DNA of 64,000 nucleotides, from assembly GCA_934565415.1 (NCBI GenBank), contig CAKTHQ010000004.1, forward strand, positions 14,311 through 78,310, read 5' to 3'. Source of the DNA: an uncultured Oscillospiraceae bacterium. GTDB lineage: Bacteria; Bacillota; Clostridia; Oscillospirales; Oscillospiraceae. Each line of letters begins with the position of its first letter. Position 1 is the stretch's first letter. The notes beneath the pieces were generated by a model that worked only from the letters and a program-made list of their open reading frames with translations, searched no databases and was not told where the DNA came from. Shown here in pieces: positions 56,296 through 64,000 of this stretch. A program made the translations under genes and the position numbers.

Positions 56296-56757
56296 ATGAG
56301 AAAATGGATCACAATCATTCTGGCGGCGGTGACGCTGCTGGGACTGGCTGCCTGCGGCGGCAAGGCAGAGGAAAAGAATGTGGATATGAAGGCACTGTAT
56401 GATCAGTTTGGGGACAAACTGCCGGAAATGTATCTGATGGACGAAGAGACAATGCTGAATTATCTGGGGATCAACATGGAAGATTGTGCGCAAGCGGTTG
56501 TTGCGGTCACCAGTGACGGCCTGGGTGCGGATGAGGTTTGGCTCATCCAGGCCAAAGATACGGAAGCCCTGGCCCGGCTCCAGCAGCTGGCGCAGAGCCG
56601 CCTGGCAGCGAAGGAAGACGAGACCGTTCAGTACGCACCGGATCAGTATGCTGTTGTTACCGCGGCAAAGCTGCTGACAGAAGGAAACTATCTGGCACTG
56701 CTGGTATCTCCGGAGGCGGAAGCAATGAAGAACCTGTTTGAAAGTGCTGTAAAGTAA
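56296..56757 (+). CDS. DUF4358 lipoprotein
   Basis: 153 residues. Lipoprotein signal with lipobox (ITIILAAVTLLGLAAC, Cys about 20), then DUF4358: PEMYLMDEETMLNYLGINME and GADEVWLIQAKDTEALARLQ. Function unknown. DUF4358 proteins commonly accompany MBOAT/SGNH acylation genes in Clostridia, as here. First gene of the four-gene operon. Confidence 0.88.
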   Translation: MRKWITIILAAVTLLGLAACGGKAEEKNVDMKALYDQFGDKLPEMYLMDEETMLNYLGINMEDCAQAVVAVTSDGLGADEVWLIQAKDTEALARLQQLAQSRLAAKEDETVQYAPDQYAVVTAAKLLTEGNYLALLVSPEAEAMKNLFESAVK

Positions 56758-56763
56758 GATTTT

Positions 56764-57852
56764 ATGAAACAAAGGAAGAAAACCAACATACGTGTATATT
56801 GCATTGCCTGTGCTGTGATCCTACTGGCATGTGCCCTTTTTGGGTGCGGCAGCGCACCGGCGGAGACGATGCCGGAAGAGACGGAGGAGCAGGTAACGGC
56901 AGCCCCGTCCACGGTTTTTCAGACGGAGTCAACTGAAGCTGGACCAAAAGAAAAGCTTTATTTGACCGTGTCCAGACTGGTGCTTTCCTATCCGGGCAAA
57001 ACGGAAAATATCTATTGCGGGACGGCTCCGCTGGAGGATATTTCCTGGACATCCAGTGACCCGGAGGTCATTTCTGTAGAGGACGGTGTGGTCACAGCCA
57101 TGGCGGCGGGAGATGCGGAAATCACCGCTGAAATGGGAGATACATCGGTACAGTGTACTGTATCCTGCTTGGCAGAGTCGCCTGAGGCATTTGAGCGGCT
57201 GGACAACAGCATTCTCAGTGAGCCGGTCCGGGACCCACCGGATCCCAAGGAGGGAAAATGTGATTATTTCGATGATGCTGGATTTGTAGGCGATTCCGTT
57301 ACATATCAGCTGCTCTACACACCTGGGCGGGAGGAACGGATCGGCAAGCCTGTGGCTATGTTCCGTCGAAGCGCCACGGTCAAGGGCTTTACGGACTACT
57401 ACTGGAATCTGACCTTCCGGGGCCAGGAGCGAAAATTAGAGGACGCGGTGGCGGAGTCGGGGGTGAAGAAGCTCTTCTTTATGCTGGGAGCCAACGATAT
57501 GGGATATGTGTCCGTGGAGGATACCATGGCCAACTGGGATACCCTCATTGGGCGGATATTGGAGAAGTCCCCGGAGGTGGATATCTACATTGAGTCCATT
57601 CTGCCCAGCGCCACCGGGGACCGGTATCGAAACGGGAAAAATGAAAAGATCGCCCAGTATAACGTGGCACTGAAGGATTTTGCGGAAGAAAAGGGCATCC
57701 ACTATTTTGAGCTGGGGACATATTTTGAGGATAGTCTGGGACGCCTGGCACGGGGCTACTCTTCTGACGGGGATGTGCATATTGCGGAAAAGGCTGTCTA
57801 CAAATGGAGCGACATTCTGCGTCTGTTCGCCCAGCGACAGCAGGAAGCCTAA
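56764..57852 (+). CDS. Surface SGNH/GDSL esterase lipoprotein with Ig-like domain
   Basis: 362 residues. Lipobox ILLACALFGC, acidic linker, a BIG2-like domain (DISWTSSDPEVISVEDGVVT), then an SGNH hydrolase: AGFVGDSVTYQLL (nucleophile Ser), KLFFMLGANDMGY (Asn) and DGDVHI (Asp/His dyad). Likely anchored outside the membrane, adding or removing acyl groups on a surface polymer with the MBOAT and DHHW proteins. Confidence 0.9.
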   Translation: MKQRKKTNIRVYCIACAVILLACALFGCGSAPAETMPEETEEQVTAAPSTVFQTESTEAGPKEKLYLTVSRLVLSYPGKTENIYCGTAPLEDISWTSSDPEVISVEDGVVTAMAAGDAEITAEMGDTSVQCTVSCLAESPEAFERLDNSILSEPVRDPPDPKEGKCDYFDDAGFVGDSVTYQLLYTPGREERIGKPVAMFRRSATVKGFTDYYWNLTFRGQERKLEDAVAESGVKKLFFMLGANDMGYVSVEDTMANWDTLIGRILEKSPEVDIYIESILPSATGDRYRNGKNEKIAQYNVALKDFAEEKGIHYFELGTYFEDSLGRLARGYSSDGDVHIAEKAVYKWSDILRLFAQRQQEA

Positions 57853-57869
57853 GAAAGAGGGCTTGTGCA

Positions 57870-59192
57870 ATGCTTTTTTCATCGAACACATTCCTTTTTG
57901 GATTTTTGCCTATTACGGTCCTGGCCTATTATCTGTCCCCAAGAAAATTCCGGAATCTGCTGCTTTTGCTGGCCAGCCTGGTGTTTTACGGCTGGGGAGA
58001 GCCCAGATTTTTGCCGCTGATGCTTGTGAGCATCCTTTTGAACTATGGATGCGGCCGGGCTGTGGCAGCCAGACAGGCCGCAGGAAAGGATCCAAAGGCA
58101 GCCCTGTGGGCAGGTGTCGCCCTGAATCTGGCGATGCTGGGCTTTTTTAAGTATGGGCGGTTCTTTTTCGGAGACCGGTTCCCGGATATCCCGCTGCCCA
58201 TTGGTATTTCTTTCTATATTTTTCAGGCCATGAGCTACGTGATCGATGTCAGCCAGGAGCAGGTGCCGGTCCAGAAAAATGTACTGACTTTCGGAACATA
58301 TGTGGCCCTGTTTCCTCAGCTGATTGCGGGTCCTATCGTCCGATACCGGGACGTGGCGCGGGAACTGGAAGACAGACGGGAAAGTGGCGCTCAGTTCGCT
58401 GCGGGAGTGCTCAGATTTACCCTGGGCCTTTCCAAAAAGGTCCTGCTGGCCAACACATTTGGCAGCGCTTGGAATGTGTTGCGGGAGGGCGCAGGAATGA
58501 CTTCCGGGTGGATCGGGCTGATGTGCTATACACTGCAGATCTACTTCGATTTTTCCGGGTATTCTGATATGGCCATCGGCCTTGGACTGCTTTTTGGGTT
58601 TACATTCCTGGAAAATTTCAACTATCCGTATATCAGCCAGAGCGTGACGGAGTTTTGGCGCAGATGGCATATCTCTTTGTCCAGCTGGTTCAGGGAGTAT
58701 GTCTATATCCCCCTGGGCGGCAACCGCAGAGGGAAAAAACGGCAGATCCTCAATATCCTGATTGTCTGGCTGCTGACAGGCTTATGGCATGGAGCCAGTT
58801 GGAATTTTGTCCTTTGGGGCGGTTATTACGCGCTGCTCCTGATTATCGAAAAGCTGTGGCTCTTGAAGCTGGGAGACCACTGCCCGAAAGCGCTGCGTTG
58901 CCTGGGAACCATGCTGGCGGTGATGCTGGGCTGGGCGATTTTTTACTTCGAGGACCTGGGACAACTGGCTGCCTTTTTGGTGAGGCTGGTCACTCCGGCC
59001 AACAGCACCGGATGGTCGTATTACCTGCCGGTACTGACAGTTGGAGCGCTGTGCGCAACACCTATCGTAAAGGAGATGGGGCGAAAGCTTCCTGACTGGG
59101 CAAGGTGGCTTGCTTGTCTGGCGCTGTTTGCGCTTTGCGTTGCCTCTTTGGCCAGGCAGAGCTACAATCCTTTTATCTATTTCCGATTCTGA
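57870..59192 (+). CDS. MBOAT O-acyltransferase (AlgI/DltB-like)
   Basis: 440 residues, about 11 membrane spans: FLPITVLAYYLSPRKFRNLL, PIGISFYIFQAMSYVID, FPQLIAGPIVRYRDVARELE, VTEFWRRWHISLSSWFREYV YIPLGGNRRGK and LTGLWHGASWNFVLWGGYY with the MBOAT active-site His. Passes acyl groups, usually acetyl, across the membrane to a polysaccharide acceptor. ATG at 57870. Confidence 0.94.
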   Translation: MLFSSNTFLFGFLPITVLAYYLSPRKFRNLLLLLASLVFYGWGEPRFLPLMLVSILLNYGCGRAVAARQAAGKDPKAALWAGVALNLAMLGFFKYGRFFFGDRFPDIPLPIGISFYIFQAMSYVIDVSQEQVPVQKNVLTFGTYVALFPQLIAGPIVRYRDVARELEDRRESGAQFAAGVLRFTLGLSKKVLLANTFGSAWNVLREGAGMTSGWIGLMCYTLQIYFDFSGYSDMAIGLGLLFGFTFLENFNYPYISQSVTEFWRRWHISLSSWFREYVYIPLGGNRRGKKRQILNILIVWLLTGLWHGASWNFVLWGGYYALLLIIEKLWLLKLGDHCPKALRCLGTMLAVMLGWAIFYFEDLGQLAAFLVRLVTPANSTGWSYYLPVLTVGALCATPIVKEMGRKLPDWARWLACLALFALCVASLARQSYNPFIYFRF

Positions 59193-59205
59193 AAGGAGAG
59201 ACAGT

Positions 59206-60264
59206 GTGAAAATCTGGGAAAAAGTCGGGACGGCGGTATTGTGCACTGTTGTCCTTACTATCTCTCTCGGCTATCTGGCGCTGCCAAAACGGACATTTTC
59301 AGCGTTGGAAAAACGGTATCTGACCCAAGCACCAAAATGTACGGCGGAAGCGGTCCTGGACGGAAGCTGGTCTGATGCGGTGGAGGACTTCATGGCAGAT
59401 CAAATGCCGGGACGGGATTTTTTCGTAGGCCTCAATGCTTACTGCGAACAGCTCCTGGGTCTGCAGAAAACAAAATCCATCTGGGTATTGGACGGGAAGC
59501 TGGTTCGCCGTCCGGTGGAGCCCCAGGCGGGGGCCCTGGAAAAGAATATCGGCGCGGTAAATCGGTTTGCCGGAAGCACAGATATCCCGGTGTCCCTGGC
59601 GCTGATCCCCTCCTGTGGCTTTAGTCTGGGAGCCCCGGAATATCCGGACGATCGGCTTATTGAAGAAATTTATGAAAAGGCCGAGTCAGAAACCATTGAC
59701 CTGCGGGATATTTACCGGGGGCGGCCGGAGCTTTTCTACTCCACGGACCACCATTGGACCAGCGCCGGAGCCTTTGCCGGGTATGAGTCGCTGATGGCAG
59801 CCTGGGGGAGAGAAGCGGAGAAGAACTATACGGTGGAATGCTTCGACCGATTCCACGGCGCGAATTTCTCTGCCAGCGGCCTGTGGCTGACTCCGGCGGA
59901 GACGCTGGAAATGTGGTCGGGCCCGGCAGCTATCACAGTGGAGACAGGGCATGAAACCCACGAGGGCGTGTTTTACCGGGAACGGCTGGCAGGCTATGAC
60001 CCATACATGGTCTTTTTGGACGGAAATCAACCTTTTGTCCGGCTGCGCAATCCTGATGGAACAGGCAGACTCCTCCTAATCCGGGATTCCTTCGCCAGTT
60101 CCCTGGCGGGATTTCTGGCCCAAAGCTATGAGGAAGTTGCCCTGGTGGACCTGCGGTATTACAAGCAGCCTATCTCCCAGCTGGCAGAGGGCTTTGACCA
60201 GATCCTGGTCCTCTATAGCCTGGAAAACTTCCTGACGGATTCCAATATTGTGCTTATGAAGTAA
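59206..60264 (+). CDS. DHHW-family (AlgX/AlgJ-like) protein
   Basis: 352 residues. N-terminal membrane anchor (AVLCTVVLTISLGYLALPKR), then an SGNH-like domain with the diagnostic YSTDHHWTSAGAFAGYESLM (DHHW) and RDSFASSLAGFL (Ser). In alginate and related systems such proteins transfer the acetyl group supplied by the MBOAT to the polymer. GTG start at 59206 behind AAGGAGAG. Last gene of the operon. Confidence 0.9.
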   Translation: MKIWEKVGTAVLCTVVLTISLGYLALPKRTFSALEKRYLTQAPKCTAEAVLDGSWSDAVEDFMADQMPGRDFFVGLNAYCEQLLGLQKTKSIWVLDGKLVRRPVEPQAGALEKNIGAVNRFAGSTDIPVSLALIPSCGFSLGAPEYPDDRLIEEIYEKAESETIDLRDIYRGRPELFYSTDHHWTSAGAFAGYESLMAAWGREAEKNYTVECFDRFHGANFSASGLWLTPAETLEMWSGPAAITVETGHETHEGVFYRERLAGYDPYMVFLDGNQPFVRLRNPDGTGRLLLIRDSFASSLAGFLAQSYEEVALVDLRYYKQPISQLAEGFDQILVLYSLENFLTDSNIVLMK

Positions 60265-60277
60265 GCTCAGAGTGTCG

Positions 60278-60305
60278 AAAAAGTCCAGTTAATGCTGGGC
60301 TTTTT
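60278..60305 (+). terminator. Terminator of the acyl-transfer operon
   Basis: AAAAAGTCCAG/CTGGGCTTTTT with a 6-nt loop, 14 bp after the stop. The remaining 60306-60528 shows no gene. Confidence 0.85.
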
Positions 60306-60528
60306 CTATTATCCATGATATAATGGTCATGGGTGAAGAGAAATGCTACAAAGTGGAAAAATGGAGCGAATTTCCTCCCTTTTCTTCTTGTTTGGTAAAT
60401 CTGCGTGGCTGTGGATATTTTCGAGAGAATGGATAATCAAAACTCAAGAAGAATTTTCACTATTGACTTCTAGCGAATAATTCGATAAAATATAGCAGAA
60501 ATGTGAATTGCAGTTTGGCTGGAACGCT

Positions 60529-60861
60529 ATGTGGAAGAAATGTATGACCTTTGTCCTCGCATGTCTGCTCCTGTTAGTACTATTTCGATATGGATGTCCC
60601 TTTTACAATTTAACGAAGATGCCATGCCCATGCTGCGGGGTGACACGCGCGTGGATTGCGTTTTTTCATGGTGACCTAAAACAGGCACTTCGATACCATA
60701 CATTGTTTCTCTTGATTCCATTCATACCTGTTGCCTGGATTCTTTTGGATTGGTTTCCTGGCTGCCGGACAAAAATGATGGACAAATGGCTGTGTGTTTT
60801 TGCCGGAATCCTGTTTTGTTACAGCGTTTTACGTTGGCTTGGCTTTGTAATTATCCCCTGA
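60529..60861 (+). CDS. DUF2752 membrane protein
   Basis: About 110 residues, three membrane spans. The DUF2752 core MPCPCCGVTRAWIAFFHGD with LKQALRYH is clear, with conserved Cys and CGxTR. Function unknown; frequently next to TM2-domain proteins, as here. The start is uncertain (ATG 60529 or TTG 60508); neither has a strong RBS. Confidence 0.85.
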   Translation: MWKKCMTFVLACLLLLVLFRYGCPFYNLTKMPCPCCGVTRAWIAFFHGDLKQALRYHTLFLLIPFIPVAWILLDWFPGCRTKMMDKWLCVFAGILFCYSVLRWLGFVIIP

Positions 60862-60900
60862 GTTGGGGTTAATATTATATGAGGAGAGATTGAAAAATGG

Positions 60901-61233
60901 ATGCTTCCAAAAGTGGATACCTATATCATGGCCAATCAAAAGTACCTGCCCACGGAGAAAATCATCTATGTAAAGGAAAAACTCCTGGCAGCAGATGAGC
61001 AAAAGTTCAACCTGCTTACTACGATTGAATTCAAGGATCCGACGACACTGCTTCTGGTTTCAATATTCTTGGGTTCGCTCGGAATTGACCGCTTTATGCT
61101 GGGCGATATTGGCATGGGGATTCTAAAGTTACTAACATTAGGTGTGTGCGGTGTCCTGACAATTATCGATTGGTTTACTATTCAGAAAAAAGCAAAGGAA
61201 TATAATTTCAATCAACTGATGACCATTCTGTAA
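60901..61233 (+). CDS. TM2-domain protein, N-terminus shifted
   Basis: 110 residues: YLPTEKIIYVKEKLLAADEQ, then TM2 domain TTLLLVSIFLGSLGIDRFML GDIGMGILKLLTLG and VLTIIDWF. The RBS GAGGAGAG serves an ATG at 60897 that would begin MDASK but goes out of frame at an AAAA run. One A fewer would give MDASKVDTYIMANQKYLP, the usual family start. The overlapping ATG at 60901 keeps the rest readable. Confidence 0.8.
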   Translation: MLPKVDTYIMANQKYLPTEKIIYVKEKLLAADEQKFNLLTTIEFKDPTTLLLVSIFLGSLGIDRFMLGDIGMGILKLLTLGVCGVLTIIDWFTIQKKAKEYNFNQLMTIL

Positions 61234-61315
61234 TGGTCAAATCAATGGCCTGCCGTAAGAACCTAAAAACAAGAGATGATAGATCGTGTCGGAGAGAAAC
61301 GCTCCGGCACGATTT

Positions 61316-61500
61316 TTATGTATGGCGGAATAGAATCCTTTTCTTGAAATTTGAGAAATTCCGCATACCAAAGCAGACACGCTTCAGAACCTTTGTTTTG
61401 TTGTTGCAGCCTTCAATGAAGCCATTTGACCAGGGGACGTCCATGGAGTTCAGGATTTCCTGGAACCAGTTGTGATATGCTTTGGTGCAGTCGTCGAATT
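61316..61500 (-). pseudogene. ISL3-family transposase fragment (C-terminus)
   Basis: On the minus strand the frame FDDCTKAYHNWFQEILNSMD, then VPWSNGFIEGCNNKTKVLKR and VCFGMRNFSNFKKRIL, is the C-terminal DDE region of ISL3 transposases. Everything upstream is missing: at about 61498 the sequence becomes the sulfatase fragment. No inverted repeats are visible. Confidence 0.8.
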
Positions 61501-61906
61501 CAGGCAGATCCATGACCTCGACGGCCGGTATGTCTATATGCGGGATCCCCTGCCGGGAAACAGTCCTCTGTACAACTACACCGTCATGCCCACCCATATG
61601 CGCTGTATGTTCTCCCCGGGAGAGCTGGCCACAGCCACCCTGTCCCCCGGCTTTTCCTTTACCAAGGGGGTCCCCCTGCTGCGAATCAATGCCGCAGAGG
61701 ATTTCAGCGGCGATACCACGGTAAAATTCAGCCAGGGCACCTGCCTGTACGATCTGGAGCAGGACCCCGGGCAGAAGCATCCCATCCGGGATCCGGCGAT
61801 TGAAAGCAGGATGATTGCCGCCATGATTTCCCTCATGCGGCAAAACGATGCCCCCCCGGAGCAATACACCCGCATGGGCCTGACCGCCTCCCAAGCCCCC
61901 GCCTGA
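61498..61906 (+). pseudogene. Sulfatase fragment (C-terminal part)
   Basis: Frame DGRYVYMRDPLPGNSPLYNY, then TVMPTHMRCMFSPGELATAT and GTCLYDLEQDPGQKHPIRDP, matches the C-terminal region of alkaline-phosphatase-superfamily sulfatases. The catalytic CxPxR and metal sites are absent and no start is present. It meets the transposase fragment head-to-head, so IS activity probably removed the front. Confidence 0.7.
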
Positions 61907-61934
61907 ATACCGCAATGCAAAACGGAGCTGCTGC

Positions 61935-61985
61935 AAAAAATGTCATTGCAAGCCAGTCCGGAGACTGGTTCGCAATGACAGCTTC
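61935..61985. repeat. Dispersed TGTCATTGC repeat copy with hairpin
   Basis: TGTCATTGCAAGCCAGTC pairs with GACTGGTTCGCAATGACA (61941-61980). Same family as 25550-25586 and 32288; probably also a terminator for the converging genes. Confidence 0.7.
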
Positions 61986-62040
61986 TTTGTAGGTATCTTG
62001 TGCAGCAGCGCGACCTGGGCCACAGTCTTTTTTCTGTGAC

Positions 62041-63504
62041 TCAATTGGTATCACCCTCCCTTTTTGATAGATGCGTTGTCTCTTCCCCAGGGAAAGACCT
62101 GCCGGATGCCGGCTTTTTTCCCCGGTAGTATTCCTGCTTCCGGGCATACATGGCAAGATCCGCCTCCTTGGTGAGCCGCTCCACAGAAAACTCCGGATGG
62201 TCACCGGCAAAGGCGCATCCGGCGGAAACGCTCAGGGTCTTCGCCTTTCTCCCGGACCAGGCTGCCACGATCCGATGGAGCTCCGCCAGGATCTGCTGGG
62301 CCTGCGGCTGGGACATATGCCCCAGTACCACGAACTCATCCCCACCAATGCGGAAGATCTTCCCCCGATCCCCCACCGCCTGGGTGATGCATTGGGCAGC
62401 GCCGCATATCAGCTCGTCCCCCGCCTCATGCCCCAGGGCATCATTGACCGCCTTGAGGCCATTGATGTCCATGAGAAAGACGGTCAGATCCGCCGGAACG
62501 GAATCCGCATACTGCTCCAGGCACTCATGGTATGCCAGCCGGCTGAATACGCCGGTCAGAGCATCTACGGAGCTTTTCATGCGCTGCTCCATCAGCTTTT
62601 TGTCCATACGAAGCTGCTGCGCCGTATAATACTCGTAGATCCATTGAAGCAGGATGCTGACAACACCAAAGAGCGCCATCAGAGCCACCAGAGCTTGCAG
62701 CAAAAAGGCGGTGATATTTTGGTGCAGGCTTTCGCTGACAGCTATGTCTTGCAGGTACAGCTCCTTGAAGATGGCCTTTCGCAGAAACAGGATGCACAGA
62801 ATGCCCACCGCCACCGCAACTGTTTCCGAATAGGCCAGCCGCTTCCGGTTTCCGGACTCATGCATCGCCGGAGGACAGTCGCATAGCTCCAGCAAGCGGT
62901 TTTTCACCGACTTCCGGGACAGGACCCAATGGATACCGCAGCAGGCAACCATCGCCAGGACATAGGACAGCCAGTCCCGGAATATGGGATAGGAAAAAAG
63001 GTTCTCTAAAATCATTGGCCGCAGCCTGGGAAAGCCCCAGGATAAGGCGGCAAAAACACACAGCCCATGGAGCAATGTGCTGGCAGCCGCAATTGCCCCT
63101 ATGCCCAGATAGGTATGCCTGTGGGGCTTTCGAAAATAAAGGTCAAAGAGCCAACCGGCCCCCACCGCAAACAGCACCCTGGCAGCCGCCAGCATCACGG
63201 AGCCAAAGGGTGTCCCGCTGACGAAGGGAGAGAACATCCGGTCGAGGGGGGACAGGCTATAGGAGCCGACCCACATAGACGTGGCCGCAAAAACGCATGC
63301 CACCGGCACGCTCCCCTCTGCCCCCAGCATCATGGCCGCTACGATCACAAGGATGTGCAGCGTGGTGGTGGATACGACGGGAAGCTCAATATATCCCAAA
63401 TAGGAAAAGGCAAACACCGCCTCCCAGGCCATCAGCATCAGGATGATCTCCTGCAATTTCTTTTTCGTAAGAGCGACCCCATATCGCTGCCGAAAACGCT
63501 CCAT
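62041..63504 (-). CDS. Membrane GGDEF protein (diguanylate cyclase)
   Basis: 487 residues. The N-terminal half has five or six membrane helices resembling an ECF/5TM sensory module (ILMLMAWEAVFAFSYLGYIE), then a short extracytoplasmic stretch with a further TM (ITAFLLQALVALMALFGVVS), and a C-terminal GGDEF domain: DALTGVFSRLAYHECL, FLMDINGLKAVNDALGHEAG, FRIGGDEFVVLGHM. Makes c-di-GMP from GTP; GGDEF is canonical, so active. No RxxD inhibitory site is obvious. Confidence 0.9.
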   Translation of the reverse strand: MERFRQRYGVALTKKKLQEIILMLMAWEAVFAFSYLGYIELPVVSTTTLHILVIVAAMMLGAEGSVPVACVFAATSMWVGSYSLSPLDRMFSPFVSGTPFGSVMLAAARVLFAVGAGWLFDLYFRKPHRHTYLGIGAIAAASTLLHGLCVFAALSWGFPRLRPMILENLFSYPIFRDWLSYVLAMVACCGIHWVLSRKSVKNRLLELCDCPPAMHESGNRKRLAYSETVAVAVGILCILFLRKAIFKELYLQDIAVSESLHQNITAFLLQALVALMALFGVVSILLQWIYEYYTAQQLRMDKKLMEQRMKSSVDALTGVFSRLAYHECLEQYADSVPADLTVFLMDINGLKAVNDALGHEAGDELICGAAQCITQAVGDRGKIFRIGGDEFVVLGHMSQPQAQQILAELHRIVAAWSGRKAKTLSVSAGCAFAGDHPEFSVERLTKEADLAMYARKQEYYRGKKPASGRSFPGEETTHLSKREGDTN

Positions 63505-63680
63505 ATGAAGTTCCTCCTTGTGTTTCTATTTTGTGGGAATGATTCTTTGCTTTTTATCGTGACAAAAGGACTTTTGAGCAGAGAATCATCTGCATTTTCA
63601 AAGCCGCCACCGGAATTAGTCTTTCCGTGTAGTCTAACATATTAGGCAGCCAAAAACAATAGCGTTCACAGAAAAGATAC

Positions 63681-63710
63681 AAAAAACCGCCTCGCGAAAG
63701 CGAAGCGGCT
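63681..63710 (-). terminator. rRNA operon terminator
   Basis: On the minus strand AGCCGCTTCGC, TTTC loop, GCGAGGCGG, then TTTTTT; directly after 5S rRNA. Confidence 0.88.
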
Positions 63711-63718
63711 ATCTTTAT

Positions 63719-63833
63719 GTTGGCATTACCTATCTTCCCGGCAAGTCACCCTGCAAGTATTGTCGGCGCAAACGAGCTTAACTTCTGTGTTCGGGATGGG
63801 AACAGGTGGACCCTCGTCGCAATCAATACCAAC
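63719..63833 (-). rRNA. 5S ribosomal RNA
   Basis: On the minus strand it starts TTGGTATTGATTGCGACGAG, contains CCTGTTCCCATCCCGAACAC and AGAAGTTAAGC, and ends GGTAATGCCAA, which pairs with the 5' end. End positions are accurate to a few bases. Confidence 0.93.
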
Positions 63834-63959
63834 TTATGTCGTCCCTTGTGGGGACTTTATGTCAAAGACTTTCGTCTGTGACCTTCTTTGTTTCCATATA
63901 CCTTGAAAACTGAACACTGTGTTTCCGCAATTCCTCGAAAGCTCACTGAGCCTGCGCTT

Positions 63960-64000
63960 TGGTCAAGCTTTCGGCTTATTAGTATCAGTCAGCTCCACGC
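63960..64000 (-). rRNA. 23S ribosomal RNA, 3' end (partial)
   Basis: The minus strand reads GCGTGGAGCTGACTGATACT, then AATAAGCCGAAAGCTTGACC, the conserved 3' terminus of 23S. The rest lies outside the window. The 63834-63959 spacer shows no tRNA. Confidence 0.9.

Overview
The window reads as chromosome of a spore-forming, moderately GC-rich Clostridia (Bacillota), most like the Oscillospirales. The evidence is the sporulation set (spo0A, spoVT, spoIIP, yabP/yabQ), a DapH/aminotransferase/DapL acetylase-branch lysine cluster, RqcH and mini-RNase III. I do not assign a genus. The right edge enters an rRNA operon on the minus strand (5S, then the 3' end of 23S).

Layout. (1) 1-6.4 kb: a type II-A-like CRISPR-Cas locus on the minus strand: cas9, cas1, a C-terminal remnant of csn2, a short leader and a 10-repeat array. 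A tracrRNA with its own promoter runs divergently from inside the cas9 5' region. cas2 and the first half of csn2 are absent. (2) 6.55-25.5 kb: spoVT is split at codon 34 by an 18.45-kb element flanked by 12-bp direct repeats. The element carries a type I R-M operon (Fic, HsdM, BRO, HsdS, a nucleotide-cyclase-like protein, small ORFs, HsdR), a zone of broken defence genes (mntA with an internally deleted hepT, AbiEi and HsdM fragments, a frameshifted DUF2971 gene), an Mrr-like nuclease, RhuM, and a large serine recombinase whose frame is fused to the rest of SpoVT. (3) 25.6-33 kb: housekeeping genes (rqcH, mrnC, Gx transporter, tadA, spoIIP, lipid kinase, rRNA methyltransferase, queH). (4) 33.1-41.2 kb: tRNA-Gln and tRNA-Lys followed by a second island at the tRNA-Lys 3' end: tyrosine integrase, RloA/RloB (AbiL-like) pair, WYL regulator and a one-polypeptide nuclease-methyltransferase. 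(5) 41.3-56 kb: spo0A, CBS-type pyrophosphatase, lysine genes, Na+ symporter, yabP-yabQ-divIC-yabR, rpiB, a domain-swapped GH3 enzyme, a signal-peptidase homologue lacking its catalytic dyad, and a MurJ-type flippase. (6) 56.2-64 kb: a surface polymer acyl-transfer operon (lipoprotein, SGNH esterase, MBOAT, DHHW), two small membrane proteins, IS and sulfatase fragments, a GGDEF protein and rRNA.

The strongest observation is the spoVT-interrupting element. Precise recombination between its repeats would rebuild a 180-residue SpoVT and, on the excised circle, give the recombinase a different C-terminus. That is the architecture of developmental gene-interrupting elements such as skin in sigK, but here the cargo is a restriction/defence island. 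Both accessory islands sit beside or inside sporulation genes.
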